Of a stretch of DNA of 64,000 bases, positions 24,520 to 37,262 are shown piece by piece; the first letter of the stretch is position 1, and every line of letters begins with the position of its first letter. The DNA comes from Megamerina dolium (Eukaryota > Arthropoda > Insecta > Diptera > Megamerinidae), in assembly GCA_963854835.1 (NCBI GenBank), contig OY978527.1:27917529-27981528 (forward strand). Direction: 5' to 3'. The notes beneath the pieces are model-generated. The model was not told the DNA's origin and made no database searches. It saw only the letters and a list, made by a program, of their open reading frames with translations. Both the position numbers and the translations under genes were made by a program.

Positions 24520-25594
24520 CAATTTCGTTGTAGGGCAGTCTTCATTCCATAAAATTATATTAAAATCATATCATAAGGCATTTCTGTTAAATTTGCCCAC
24601 GACTAGAACAAGCTCTCCTAAATGTAACACCTGAGTCTACGCTATATTACATATGTCTTTCAGTACCTTTTAGTGTCAAAAGAATTAATTTTTTGTCTCA
24701 CTAGCCTTTAAAATGATCAGAAAGAATAGCATAAAGAAAGAAAATGGGAAACAAGTAAATTAAAAAGTAAATTTATGTATTTTCATAAGTGTCAGTCAAC
24801 GTTGCTATTCGGTTAAATATGCATACATACACGTGTAGACTTTTTCTCACACACACACACACCTATCGGCATATCACATAGATTCACTCATATGTTAGCT
24901 GTACACATCATAAGATTATGGGAGTACTCATTTAAAAGTAAGTTTTGTTTTAAATTTATGCACATTTATGAGCACCGAATTGAAAAGGAACAATATATAA
25001 AAGAATATATAGCAACAGCATTCTCTATATGCAATGTAAAATTACTTTTACTTGTGACGACAACAACATAAAAACATATATGTGTGTGTATTAAATGGGT
25101 ATGTCGTTGCGCCTTAAAGTATGCTAAAACAAAATAAACAAATATTGTTTGTTTTTATACTGAGTTGAGAAGTAAACAAAACACCGTCAACAACGGTAGT
25201 AGCAACAAGCAAAGCCAAACATATAACAACAACAGCAACAATAACAACGACAGAGAGAACAATTGTACCAAGCTTGTTGGTGAATAATGGGAATATTAGT
25301 TAAGTATAAGGTACATAGAACAGTATGTATACTAACTACTCTCGTAGATATATGCTATATTTTTATGTGTATGGATTTTTATGTCACTCAGACACTGACT
25401 TTTGCCGCATTATATAATTTATATACCTACCTATATATGTACATACATATGTACTGGTATAGGAATTATGCATGTGGGCGATTTCTTTTGACTATTTCTA
25501 CTTTTTTATGTTTTAGCTTAGAACTATGTACCTTATATGTAGTAGGTAGATCTCTCAATACACTCACCAAACACATAAGCTCATTCTTGACATA

Positions 25595-25647
<53 letters not shown>

Positions 25648-26876
25648 CATATGCATACATATATAGTTGTGTGTAATATGTATAAAGTTTGCTATTTCTT
25701 CAAGGGCACTACATAAAATGAAGGTTGCGCTAAATTAAGAGTGTTGTTAACTACTAATGTCATACATACAATTTACAATATTAAAGTATGGGCTTTACAC
25801 AATATATTGTGCTAGATAAAAATCATCTAGTGGTATTGACCTCACTACTATATACGTGTTAAGGTCGATTTTCAACGTGTAGTGTTTATTGTTCTTGTTC
25901 ATTGATATATTAAAGAAACATTTTTAAAGCATTATTTATTTCACTTCTTCCCACAAATGTTCCATTGGAATTAAATATGAATAATAAATTATCTTAAAAA
26001 TTGTATTTTCAACTCGAAAAATGTTTGTTGAAAAAAATTAGCTTGCTCATATTTCCATAAAACCGGTAAATACTCTTCGGTCCAAGGCAACATTATTTTT
26101 TGTAGTATTTCAACATATTTGATCGATGTATTGTATCAAATTCGCACAAACAAATTAAATGCAGATCCTTATTGAGGTATCGCATTACTTTATCTGTAAT
26201 AAAATGTACTTTGGGTCAATTGCTGTCCCTTCTGGTTACCATATATACTTACTGCCATCAGGATTCACTATATTTACTATAGTTTCATCACTGAAATATA
26301 TACATATGAAATGTGTGCATAAGAAAACTCAAAGCGGTCAAATTCAGTCAAAATTTCACGATAAATATCCCCAATCAATACTCCGCTTCGGATTCTTTTT
26401 GGAAAATTATGAGAAGTCGTTTTCCAGCACCTTTTTTCCTTTTTGATTTGGTATTGCTCAACGCAGCCGTTGCAAACTCTTGTTTTGAAACATTTAAATT
26501 GAATGGCAGGGGATCATAGCACAATCTAACGTTTTGCAATTCGATAATAGCGCTACACGCAAGCGCAAAGGTAAATTTTACTAAATAATTTATGGTGAAA
26601 TAAGCTCAAAGGGATAAAAATAACAGGCAATGGTATAAATATTTTAAATTATTTGATTATAATTTTTAATCGTTCTTAAGTATTTTTCCATTGAAATTTA
26701 AAACTTATTAACTTATTAACTTAAAAATAGAAAATTGTTCCTGAAAACTGATATGTTAAAAATCGGACGTGCCTTAATCTAATAAAAATGAGCATAAAAA
26801 AATTAAGAGGAGAAATACTGTTATTGCAGTGTAAATGTAGAAATGATGCGAACATATATGCCCGATGATGCATAGC
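24520..26876. other. AT-rich non-coding stretch
   Basis: Contains a short CA run near 24850-24862 and a TA microsatellite at 25598-25643. The 129-codon ORF across that microsatellite is low-complexity and not regarded as coding. Confidence 0.5.
25598..25643. repeat. TA microsatellite
   Basis: About 23 uninterrupted TA units, followed by CATACATATGCATACATATA. Confidence 0.9.
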
Positions 26877-26958
26877 TCTTAGCCAGTATATATATATTTT
26901 AGGGATTAGCCGAATCATACCACTTATATGGGTCCCTTTTCGTCCCTCAAATCGTGTG

Positions 26959-27590
26959 TTAATTATTTCTTCGGTTGCAGAATTCTTCTACTTCCTTCCT
27001 CATAATAACATCACGCGTTATTTCAAGCATCTCTTTGTGGGGTATGTTCCACATTTCGAGTTCATCAATAAATTGGCGACCCAGTGTGGACATCCTCCTG
27101 CTTGCCAATGCAGGACACTGGCACACTATGTGCGCCGCTGTCTCTGCCAACAAGACCCATCTTGCTGAGGTGGTACCTGAAATTGCCATGCCCAGTTATT
27201 AATGCAGTCAACCAGCTTAGAGTTAACTGGCTTAGACTGAGAGCCCTCCCCTATTCACTGCCCTTTGATAGCCTCAACGAATTCTTTGCCTGTCTACAAG
27301 TGCATAAGTTCTCCCTTCTCGTGAGATGGAGATTCTTTATCCATGCCATCCATTAGTGAGCCATCAGTGAAAATACTAATGTCATTTTCTTCACATATAT
27401 AATGTGTGAGACTGTTTTCAATGAGTGTTCTGTGTGACTTTCCAGTCATCTTTAGCCTACCCATTCCTTCCATTGGCATTTGCGCCTCCTTTACTCTGCT
27501 ATATACCAGTGACAGGATGCTCCTGTGCCCTATATCCGTGCCGTGCCTAAGTCCAGCGGCATCAGCCCCAGAAAGTTCCTGTAATCCCAA
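26959..27590 (-). pseudogene. LINE RNase H domain and C-terminal Cys/His tail
   Basis: The frame at 27294-27590 contains ISIFTDGSLMDG, the RNase H first-strand signature with the catalytic Asp. The frame at 26959-27189 contains ETAAHIVCQCPALASRR, the H-x-C-x-C tail typical of I/LOA-group ORF2 C-termini. The two lie in different frames, so at least one indel separates them. Confidence 0.7.
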
Positions 27591-27686
27591 TACAAACCAT
27601 TCTTTGCATCCTATCTAATTTGCTTTTCGCGGTCTTTTAGGTGACCTTAGGCCACCAGACCACAGCAGAATACGCTATTAAGGGCC

Positions 27687-28791
27687 TTACCATTGTTGTG
27701 TAGATCCAGTAGCTCTGGGAATAATTCCCCACATGAGACCGAACACTCTCTTACACTGACGCAATACCCGCTTGCCTTTCTGGATCTTGTCATCGACGTG
27801 ATTGTTCCAAGTCAGCTTGTTATCCAGGATGAAATCTAGATACTTTACTTCCTTGGATACATTGATGTTCGATCCAAAAAGCCTAAGGGGGTCTGTTTTT
27901 AGCCCAGTCCTCCTTTTAGTAAAGAGTACTGTTTCCGACTTACTAGCATTCCGTACCTTCTTCCGTGCACCATTTTTCAACCATTTTGAGTGCACCTCTC
28001 CTGGTATCATAGATAATGTCCAGGAACTTACCGCTCACCTTTACCGCTATGTCATCTGCATACCTGATGGTGTGTATGACTTTTGAGTCCAGAAGCAGGA
28101 ATAGGGAATCGACCGTGATATTCCAAAGGATGGGCGATAGTACTCCCCCCTGTGGACACCCTTTGACTACCCTACCTCTGAGTCTGTAACTCCCATTTCG
28201 AAAGTTTATTGCCGTTTTCCTCAGCATGCTGTCCACCCACCTTATAATGGTTGGGCTGACTTCACGAGTAGCAAGGGCCATCCTTAGCTTATCAAAACCA
28301 ATCTTATCGAAGGCACCTTCTATATCCATAAAAGTAGACATAGATATCCCTCCACAATACAGTTCCCTCTCCGCTACGCGAACGAGTTCGTGCAGGGCCG
28401 TTTCAGTGGATTTGCCAGCTCTGTACGCGTGCTGATACCTGCTCAGTGGTTTTTTCAGAAGCGTTGTCCTTTCCATGTAGTCCGCCAGTACTCCTTCCAT
28501 ACATTTAAGCAGAAAGGAGGTCAAGCTAACTGGCCGGAAAGATTTAGCCTCTGAGTAGTCCCTTTTTCCCGGCTTTGGAAAAAAGACAACCTTAGTCTCT
28601 CTCCATTTAGTCGGGATATATCCTGTAGCCAGGCAAGTAATAAATATTCCCAGAAGCCTGTCTACCAGAGCTTCTGCACCCCACTGAAGTAGGGCTGGAA
28701 ATATCCCGTCTGTACCCGCTGTTTTGAATGGAGAGAAACGCTTAATGGCGTTTATCACTCCATCTCTGGTGACTATCCTTTCAGCTTCCAA
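27687..28791 (-). pseudogene. LINE reverse transcriptase domain
   Basis: The frame at 27943-28791 carries the RT motifs in order: KPGKRDYSEAKSFRPVSLTS, then MSTFMDIEGAFDKI (motif A), then GCPQGGVLSPILW (motif B), then RYADDIAV (motif C, codons at 28051-28062). The protein continues in another frame at 27687-28010 (ETVLFTKRR, KEVKYLDFILDNKLTWNNHV), showing a frameshift near 27.95-28.0 kb. All core residues including the two catalytic Asp are present, but the frame breaks make this copy inactive. Confidence 0.8.
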
Positions 28792-29162
28792 TCTTTCATT
28801 CCTGTTTGCACCCTTGCGGGTGGCTTCCCAAGGATCTTCCGATCTAAAGCTTCCTGGAAATGCACCTCCATCAGGTATTTCAGTGACTCTCCGATTGTCT
28901 CTGTAAAGGATCTATTCGTTTTGCGAATTAATCCCAACTTTGACACCGGGTCCTTTGATATGATGCTCTGTAGTTTACATACATCGGTCATATCTTGCAT
29001 ATTTGAGCAGAATTCCCTCCAAGTTTTCCTTTTATGGTTGCGTAGAGTCTTCTTCAGCTCCCTTTTCTTTGACTTGTAGTCGTCCCATGCGTTGGGGTCC
29101 CCTCTCATGTGACGATTAAAAGCCTTCCTTGTCTCCTTTTTCATGGATTCCAGTTCCCCCAT
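28773..29162 (-). pseudogene. LINE ORF2 linker between endonuclease and RT
   Basis: A 129-codon basic segment (MKKETRKAFNRHMRGDPNAW...) joins the endonuclease to the RT domain. It is out of frame with both neighbours. Frameshifts near 29.15 kb and 28.79 kb are inferred because the protein logic continues smoothly across both edges. Confidence 0.65.
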
Positions 29163-30170
29163 TCCACCATGGAGTGGGATCTCCCTCGTCCACTACCGTC
29201 AGAGGACATGAGGACATGGACAGAGGACATGGCTGAGCTGATAGCCCTCACCTGATACTCAATATCTGCGGTTGTTCTAGGTCTCTTAAACCTCCTTGGC
29301 AATAATTCCTCAAGAACTTCGCAGTACCTTGTACAATCCGTTCGTTTCGGTATCCTTACCATTCTACAGTCGTTCCTATGTCTTTTATCGGACGTAATCC
29401 CAAACTGAATGGCCCTGTGGTCCGACATGGTTAGTCTATCCACAACCCTCCAATCCAAAATCCTATCCAACATTTTGACATTCGTCAGAGTAACACCAAT
29501 AACCTCGCAACGAGGTGCGTCGACAAAGGTCGGTTCTGTTCCCCTATTGGCAACTTGTAGACCAAATCTTTCTATAAATTCGAGTAGACACTCTCCTCTA
29601 TAGTTTTCATTGCTGCTGCCCCACACAGAACTGTGCGCATTGGCATCGCAGCCTAAGATCAGACCAACCCCATTACCATCACAGAATCTCACTAGAGCTT
29701 CCACCTCTCTCGAAGGTGGTTCGTCTGGAGAATCGTATGGAAGGTATGCTGATGCGATCATAAATGATCCCGCACCGTCACCTATTCTCACTACTGTGAG
29801 ATCCGGTGAGCACAAGTTAGACATTAGAATTGCACGTATCTCATGTCTAACTAAAATGCATGTCCTCAACTTCCCCTCTGTTTGTGGATAAAACAAAGTG
29901 GTCTTTTGTGCAGATAGGCTTTTGATCCTTCCATGAAGGATCCAGGGCTCCTGAACTAGTGCAATGTCAAGCTCATCCTCATCGAAGCTCCGCACCATCA
30001 TTGCTGATGCTGCTTTGCTGTGGTGAATATTGAGTTGACACACATTTAGTGGTTCCTGGCGCGGGACCACCTCCCGCCCTAATGGCTTCTTCATTGCAGA
30101 ATGTGCCACCAGCCCCACGCCAGGAGCCGCGTCGCACCCCTCATACTGCATCTTTCTGGAATTTAACAAT
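29141..30170 (-). pseudogene. LINE apurinic-like endonuclease domain
   Basis: Contains LNVCQLNIHHSKAA, then IALVQEPWI (metal-binding Glu), then LILGCDANAHSSVWG, then the closing SDHRAIQFG (catalytic Asp-His). Together these form a complete set of endonuclease/exonuclease/phosphatase-fold signatures for target nicking in target-primed reverse transcription. The open frame starts upstream at 30301. ORF2 more likely begins near 30.15 kb, just after the ORF1 stop at 30174-30176. Confidence 0.75.
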
Positions 30171-30173
30171 GGC

Positions 30174-31347
30174 CTATTCAAGACCGCAGTTGAGTCTCCC
30201 CCCCGCGATCCTGGCGGCCTCCGCGTCCTCCTTAGGACACAGCACGGTGAGTACGACACCTGCCCTTTCTGCCTCGCCAAACCCTTCTGCGCGGATAACA
30301 CTCCATTTGGAAGTGTCCTTCACACAGACGTTCTGGCGCTGCAGCCTTCTGAGGATGATGTCGCTGGTCACAGCATTGCCATGAGCAACAATCACCATCT
30401 TCCTTTTTGTCGACAAGGCAGTTAGGCTGTCACATTTGAGCTTCGCAGCCTCCCACAAACCGCTTAGGTGCTCCACGGTCTTGCACAGCCATTGCTTGGA
30501 TAGCTGACTTTTGCACCTTAGTACAATCAATCCGCTCTCCACCCTTGCCCTGCCGACAAATCCAATGTCATTGACATCGTCTTCAAGGGACTCCATGGCA
30601 TCCTGCCCCTCTAGTGACAAGTCCATGACTCCCATAACGAGGTCAGCTTCCGCTACTTGAGCGTAAGTCTTCCTCGCCCTGGTGGGCTCGCCCTTTGCCT
30701 GTTCAGCCCGACGTTTAGTTGCTCTGCCAAGACCGCTCGGCCCAGGTGCCGCATGCGAGGACTGTGAGTTCGCTGGGTTAACAATCTTTCCAGATTGTCC
30801 ACCCCGCTCATCACCCCCCGACGTCGGATTTCCCTGTCCCGTCGTTCCCAGAGCTACTCTACCCGTGTTAGGCTTGGGCCTCGAGCCCAAGCCCTTTCGG
30901 AGCGACTGACGGCCTTATAATTGGCTGTCCATCTCTCCGAGCACTTGCCTCTTTTGGTGTCTGCGTGGAAGAATTATCAACCTTCTCAAGGGACGGTTGT
31001 CCATCCTTCCATCCATCCACCTCAATTGGCCCCTCCGTCGTCTTCCTCTCCTCAGGCGTTGAACTTTTCAAAGTGGCTCCGGAGCTATCGCCCCTGAACC
31101 TCTTCCCTGAGTTCTCCACCTCCAAGGTCGACTCATCTTGCAGATGTCCACTGAGTTGGCCCGAAAGCTGCTCAATGGTCTTCTCCGACGACTTCGTGGC
31201 ATTTTTACGTTGTCTCTTTCGCTTCTGCTTCTGCCGTTTCTTCAACAGGATTCGCTCTGATCTTGAGACTCCGTCCTCTTCGCTTACACCTGATAAAGCT
31301 AACGATTCCGCTCCACTAGGAGCGTCTTCGTCCACACCATCAGATGT
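30174..31347 (-). pseudogene. LINE ORF1 (gag-like), 5'-truncated and frameshifted
   Basis: Two frames (30868-31386 and 30174-30890) together make the ORF1 remnant. The first is rich in charged and Ser residues with a basic KKRQKQKRKRQRK stretch. The second has a folded-looking segment (GLIVLRCKSQLSKQWLCKTVEHL..., KTRKMVIVAHGNAVTSDI-like). No CCHC knuckle was seen. Homology to the other copy at 13.05-13.35 kb confirms the reading direction. The insertion boundary at 31347 cuts off the 5' part. Confidence 0.6.
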
Positions 31348-31359
31348 TCTTAGCCAGTA

Positions 31360-33429
31360 ACGTTGAGAAGGTTTCTTAAATACCAAACGTTAATACTCAG
31401 CATCATTTAATTTAGAATCTTGGCATTCTTAACATAATTCAACTTAAAGGAATTTGAGGTCTTAATTTGTGAAAATCTTTATTTTCATTTTTAAGCGAAA
31501 TAACAAATAGAATACTAAACTTGATATTCAACCAACATCACCTTAACAATTTAGGTGAATAATGGTTCGATATTATAACAAAAACTACGTTACCTGTCAC
31601 AACCATATCTGGATGACTGACAAATAATACTGAAGAGAAACTCTGCCAAAGGGCTCATCAGACCCTATAAGTGCCAAGAAAAAGTGAAACAACCCATTTA
31701 TGAACCAAATGAAATGATGCAAGATCTCCGAAAATGGGTTTATCGACTGAACTATATGAATATTTTTTACTTTTGGTTTGCAAAAACAAAAGTCACCTTT
31801 TAAATCTTAAAAGTCTTCATCTAATGTAGACGCTGTTCAGACGATAAAATCTAAAATAAAATTTCGTTAGAAATGTTAACGTGACTTTGGAATTGAGAAT
31901 ACTTTATGCGTTAAAATTTTTATAAATGCATATTTAATACTATTCCGCCTCTAGGATAAATCCACGCTTAATACTGTTATCAGCAAAACACAGATCGCAT
32001 ACATAAGTACTATTTACCTACGAATAGCTAACCATTTTAAAACTTTTGATGAGTTTATGGTTAACACAAACAAAAAGAAAGAAACCGGCACAAACCATCG
32101 CCATTGATAGAAAGAAAAATGAAATGACTTTTATTATATATTAAATTCAAGTTGGAAAAAACATGATGTGGTTGCGCTATGTCAGGATCACGATTTTGTA
32201 TTTTTCTACGAGATTTGCAAACCACATAACGAAAATAAAGTTGAAACCGCGATATAAGGACACACATACAAACATGCACTTTATAACCATCATTTGGAGA
32301 CTATTGCCACGTGTGCTTGGCTTTCAAATGTACAAATGTGTATTTTATATAATATGCATGCATTTGGAATGTGGTAGTCGTATTTCTTTACATTGTATGG
32401 CTACATTGGATACAAAACTATGATTATAAAATATGTATCTTACAATTTTTTGTCTATTTTTATTTTTGGTTGTGCATGTATCCATGTACTTTATAATATT
32501 TTCGGTTTGCTTGTTTATTTGCATGATATGGATATCGATGTATACTACATACATATCTATTTTAGGTATACTTTTTACGAGTATATGAGTATTTACATAA
32601 TTGATATTCATAGCATGTTTTTCAAGTTGTTCATTTTACGTTTTAAATTCCCACTACTGTGCATGGCAAGAAAAGAAAAACAAAAATTTATGAAACTGCT
32701 CAGTATATTTTCAGTATATTTGCGAAAGAAACTCTGGATCTAAAATTATTTTTGACATTTTGTATTTTGACAAATAATATATGGTTTTTTTATTTTAAAT
32801 ACCACGAGATCAAATTTCATCAAATACAAACATAGAATCATCGGTAGAAGTTTTCGATATGAGATTGGTGGGCTAAACATTTGGCATGCCCTAATGTTGT
32901 ACAATATTTGGGAAATTTCCACAATTGTATTAAGGGTGCGTGCGAATTTCTACGTATCTAAATCTGTGTCTAATTTGTGACTTTTCCGAAATTATTGAAA
33001 ATATGTGGATATTGCAGTGAATAGGAACAATTTAGGAAATTTTTAAGCAACCTTTTAGTAGCTAAATATTGTAAAAGCTGTCAATTAATTACAACTACAA
33101 TAACGCAGAACAGGGCAGTTCGTTAGCAGTTATTTTTCGTTTTGAAAAGAACAAAATAACATTAAAATAATAAAGAAGAGTGAAAAATAAAAGGTATATT
33201 CTTTAATTAAAAAACAATTTTTTCAAATTGCAATTTTTGTCTGATTTAGGAACGAACTCTCACACTTTCGTCAATTTTCTTCCCTATTTCGAGAAGCTGT
33301 GGTGTAATATTCCACTCTGATATCAATTTAAGTTCTAAAATTTAGACGAACTCACGCACCCTCTTAATTTCATTATAGTTTGTCATTTGCGTTAGATAAT
33401 TTATATTTAACATTTTTATTTTAGAAGCA
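31360..33429. other. AT-rich non-coding stretch
   Basis: No gene was recognised. ORFs of 72-116 codons at 32.06-32.74 kb lie in opposed frames of the same AT-rich DNA and show no family features. 31610-31675 weakly resembles the tail of the local SINE. Confidence 0.45.
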
Positions 33430-33660
33430 AAAGTTCGATAATTTTTTTGCCTTTTGAATGAAATAATATTATTGGGGGTATAAATACGTTCGTGCAATTT
33501 ATTTTCGAAAACTGAATTTTTATTATGTAAAATTGGTCGTCGTCGCTAGCAAATATTTTTTCTCATCGTTCTGGCAGCATACGGAATCCGCGTCGGAAGA
33601 AATCGACATGTTTTGAGGCAATCCATGAATCAACCCAACTTTTGGCTTCTTCGTAAGAAT

Positions 33661-33693
<33 letters not shown>

Positions 33694-36490
33694 CTTATTT
33701 TTTTTATTGAATCTTTCTTAAATACAAGAAACTAACAATAAGTATTCAAATCTTACAAACTAAATAAAACTATGTGATATCCCCTACGTTCCATCACAAT
33801 TTGGTGAGTCGCGAGATGTAGCAATTTTACAGCATATTCAGGGTGTCTTTTCTTTTTAATCGACCATGCCCCTTGCTCAGCAACAATTGCCTAGCAAGGG
33901 GATTCGGATGATTGTGTAATTTTTGAATGTAGCTTCTGCAGGACATTGCAACTTCCTCAGAAATTGTGGATACATTTAAATCTCGATGGATGTTAATGTT
34001 CCTCATATACCAAGGCGCGTTTACAATAATTCGCAGACACTTGGATTGTATTCGCTGCAATTTTTCGATATTAGAGGGAGATGCGGTGCCCCAAAACTGA
34101 ATACCATAAGTCCAGATTGGTTTCAGGATTGCTTTATATAATAGCACTTTGTATTCAAGATTCAACTTTGATCTTTTGTGTAACAGCCACCATAACTGAT
34201 TCATTTTAAGCTTGATCTGAGTTTTCTTTGCCTCTATGTGATTTTTCCATGTCAGCCTTCTGTCGAGGTGAATACCCAAGTACTTTGTTGAGGAACATTG
34301 TGGAACTGATTGGCCATTAATTTTAAGTGGTGGACATGTATCTAGCCTTAGCGTGAAGGTTACATGTACGCTCTTTGATTCATTGACTTTTATACGCCAT
34401 TTTGCTAGCCAGAGTTTAGTAGCTTCTATGGGGTTAGAGCGAGAGCACAATATTGCCGTATCATCAGCAAAGGTCGATATGAATGTATAGTTATTGTTGG
34501 GCATATCTGAAGTGTATAAGAGATACAGTAAGGGACCCAAAACGCTTCCTTGAGGAACGCCAGCGTGAATATCCAATGGATTTGTTGTGTAATCCTTGTG
34601 ATGTACGAGAAATTGTCTTTTCGTGAGGTAGCTACTAAGCAATGAGGAGACATTTGCAGGCAGTAATAGTTTGAGTTTGTAAATAAGGCCATCGTGCCAT
34701 ACTTTATCGAAAGCTTGAGTGATATCAAGAAAGACAGCTGAGCAATACTTTTTTTCTTCAAAAGTGTTCCTTATCAGAGTTACAATGCGGTGGACTTGTT
34801 CTATTGTGCCGTGCTGTTTTCTAAATCCAAACTGATGTTGAGGAATCAGTTGGTTGAGATTAATAAATGGAATTATATTCATGACAAGTAGCTTTTCGAA
34901 TACTTTAGAAAGTAGAGGCAGGAGGCTGATAGGTCTGTACGATGCAACTTTTGTAGGGTCTTTTCCTGGTTTTGCTATCGTAATAATTTTTGAAGTTTTC
35001 CAGCATTTGGGATAGTGTTTAATACGAAGGATAGCATTGAAAATGTGCATCAGATGAATTACTGAAGCCGGAGGTAGCTCTTTTATCATTTTACCGGTAA
35101 TTTTATCTGGACCAGGTGATTTTTTTGGGTTTAAATCTTTATAAATTGCTTTGAATATGTCTTTTTTAATTTTGAGCGTTATTGAGCAAGGTTAAGAAGT
35201 TAATATTGGTAATGAGGACTGTGAAGAGGGTGGATTGGGTGTAAACACACTTTTTAGGTGGTTTGCAAAAGCCAAACCCTTCTCACAGTTGCTTCTAGCC
35301 CAATTACCGTCACTCAAACGGATGGGGGAATCAGTGAGAATTGGCCGATTTGATTTTTTTGCTGATTTCCACAAAGAGTAGTCTGACGCTTCACCAGGTG
35401 TTAATTTCGCTATGTGCTCTTCTAACTCTTTGTTGTTTTTATTTTTTAAGGCTTGCTTTAACTTTCGAGTGCAGTGCTGTAGCTGTGTTTTCAGATTCGG
35501 TGATCTGAATTCTTGCCATTGTCTTCGGAGTCTTCTTTTCTGTCTTACTAGCAATTCAATATCGGCTGGTGTGTATGGGCTATAGTTTGATTGCTTGCAT
35601 ACCTTTGTGCAGGTGGCTGAGCTGAGAGCTAATGAGAGCAGCTGGTTGAATTTTTCGAGTGCTGAGTCTACATCGTGTCCATTTCTTAATACAGTAATCA
35701 GAGGAAGATGGGAATTTATATATTTCTTGAATTTTAACCAGTCTATTTTCTTTCTAACGCAATTGCTTTGGGGGCTTGGTGATTTTATAAATATTACCGT
35801 GGGTGAGTGGTCAGATGATAGATCATAATTACACTCTGTGGAGATATTTTCCATCTGCAAACCTTTGGCGACTCCAAAGTCTATGTAGTATTTTCCTCTT
35901 GTCCGTCGGCCAATATGTCGGTTGACCATTTGAAATAACATCGTAGCCGTGGTTAGTGATGATTGAACATAGTCTTTTGCCTTTTGGAGTTATTAATCGG
36001 GAGCCCCAGTGAGTGTGTTTGGCGTTGAAATCGCCAGCAACCAAGAATTTGCTACCAAGAGTTGAGAAAAATTCTTTATATTGCTGTTCGGTAATACTGT
36101 ATCTTGGGGGACAGTATATCGCAGATATTACTAGCTTAGAGATGTATTCTTCCAGACATATAGATGTTGCTTGCAAGTAGACGCTACTAAAATCTTCAAG
36201 AACATGATGTTTTATTCTGCTTTTTATCAATATGGCAGTTCCTCCGCGTGCCTTACCATGCGGATGATTTGTGGTGTACAGTTTGTAATATGGTATTTGG
36301 TAGCAATTTTTGTCAGTGAAATGGGTCTCAGATATCATCATTATGTCGATTTGGCTGGATTCAAGGAATTTAATTAGCTCCAAACGGTGCTGGCTTAAGC
36401 CGTTGGCGTTCCAGTGGCATATCTTGAGACAACTCATGGTCTGGATAGCAATGTTTGGAGTAACATCGATTGATTTTTCATCATTTCTTG
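33661..36490 (-). mobile_element. Jockey-type LINE, 5'-truncated copy
   Basis: A 2.8-kb copy of the family seen full-length at 53852-58469, starting in the last codons of ORF1 and ending in a poly(A) tail (T-run at 33662-33691 on the plus strand). It is flanked by AAGAATG and inserted in a mariner transposase. Truncation at the 5' end with a 3' poly(A) is the expected product of target-primed reverse transcription. Confidence 0.9.
33827..36437 (-). pseudogene. Jockey-type LINE ORF2, broken copy
   Basis: Three frames (35829-36437, 35192-35941, 33827-35089) together cover the full-length ORF2 of 882 codons. Breaks seen by comparison with the copy at 53997-56645: a 5-base deletion near 35885 shifts the frame inside the endonuclease C-terminus; a CAA-to-TAA change makes a stop at 35192-35194; and a 30-base in-frame deletion near 34410 removes the ten residues after EATKL, just past the FADD motif. 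RT motifs AFDKVWH, GVPQGSVLGP and FADD remain readable. The frame at 35829 continues upstream into the host mariner, giving a chimeric ORF. Confidence 0.85.
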
Positions 36491-37262
36491 AAGAATGTAA
36501 ACGCAGTTCTTTCAGGCCGTGTGTTATCGATCGGAACAAGTGGTAATCGGAAGAAGCAATGTCTGGGCTATACGGCGGGTGGAGTAAGACCTCCCATTTG
36601 AGGGTTTCTAAGTACATTTTAACGGGTGCCGGGCATTATAATATTGCAGCATAACTTTGACGTATCTATCGGCGTACTGCAGCCATTTTTCTCAAAATGT
36701 TCGGCTTAAATGCATCAATTTTCATCGGTACAGCATGATCTTCTCGCTATGAATAATCGGCTTGGCCGTCGATGATGAGGCATGGTCGGGGTATCTATAC
36801 ATTGCCCGAAGTTTTGCATCATCCTAATGGACCTATTTTTCATCGGTAGACACAATTCGATGCAAAAACTCCTTTATTTTTTGCCTTTGAAGCAGTTGTT
36901 CACACGTGAAAAAACGACGTTCGACTTCTCTTGGTTTCAGTTCATACGGCACCCCATTTCCTACCTTTCGGATTATTCCCATTGCGTTTCAACAATGGCA
37001 AATGGTTGGCTGAGTGACTCCAAGTGTTTTTGCGAGTTAATCTACGTTTGTGAGGAATCTTCATTGAGCCTTCATCCTCGAATTTTGGTGGCGCTCTGGG
37101 TCGTTCTTCGTCTGCCAAATCAAAATTGCCATTTTTAAATCGTGCAAACCACTTCTGACACATTCGTTCAGCTAAAGCATGGCCACCATAAACTTCCACT
37201 AAAATACGATGACTTTCGAAATGTTCATTGATTTAAAACCAGTTAACAACAACAACAGCTGG

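Larger units (their letters stand above)
26889..31347 (-). mobile_element. LOA/I-group LINE, 5'-truncated copy
   Basis: A 4.46-kb non-LTR element flanked by an exact 12-bp target duplication, TCTTAGCCAGTA, at 26877-26888 and 31348-31359. In minus-strand order it encodes a gag-like ORF1 (5' end missing), an endonuclease, a reverse transcriptase, RNase H and a Cys/His tail. That order, with RNase H downstream of RT, fits the LOA/I group. The 3' end has a short TA-rich tail rather than poly(A). At least three frameshifts break ORF2, so the copy is dead. It supplies the middle region missing from the 11.2-13.6 kb relative. Confidence 0.85.
33430..37262 (-). mobile_element. Mellifera-type mariner relic split by a LINE
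   Basis: The minus-strand transposase begins near 37250 with NEHFESHRILVEVYG, then HALAERMCQKWFARFK and YELKPREVERRFFTCEQLLQRQ. It reaches LKWEVLLHPPYSPDIASSDYHLF (third catalytic Asp block) at 36540-36610 and is cut at about 36498 by the LINE at 33661-36490. It resumes at 33660 with HSYEEAKSWVDSWIASKHVDFFRRGFRMLPER and ends by about 33560. The middle (36.63-36.84 kb) is frameshifted. The inserted LINE and its 7-bp repeat AAGAATG (33655-33661 and 36491-36497) account for the split. The element is inactive. Confidence 0.85.

Noticed and set aside
29409..31360. Plus-strand ORFs opposite the LOA-type LINE
   Set aside because: They are shadows of the GC-richer coding strand. The minus strand carries the endonuclease and gag-like motifs.
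31610..31680. Possible SINE tail (GAAGAGAAACTC... TAAGTGCCA)
   Set aside because: The resemblance is short and interrupted, and not enough to call a copy.
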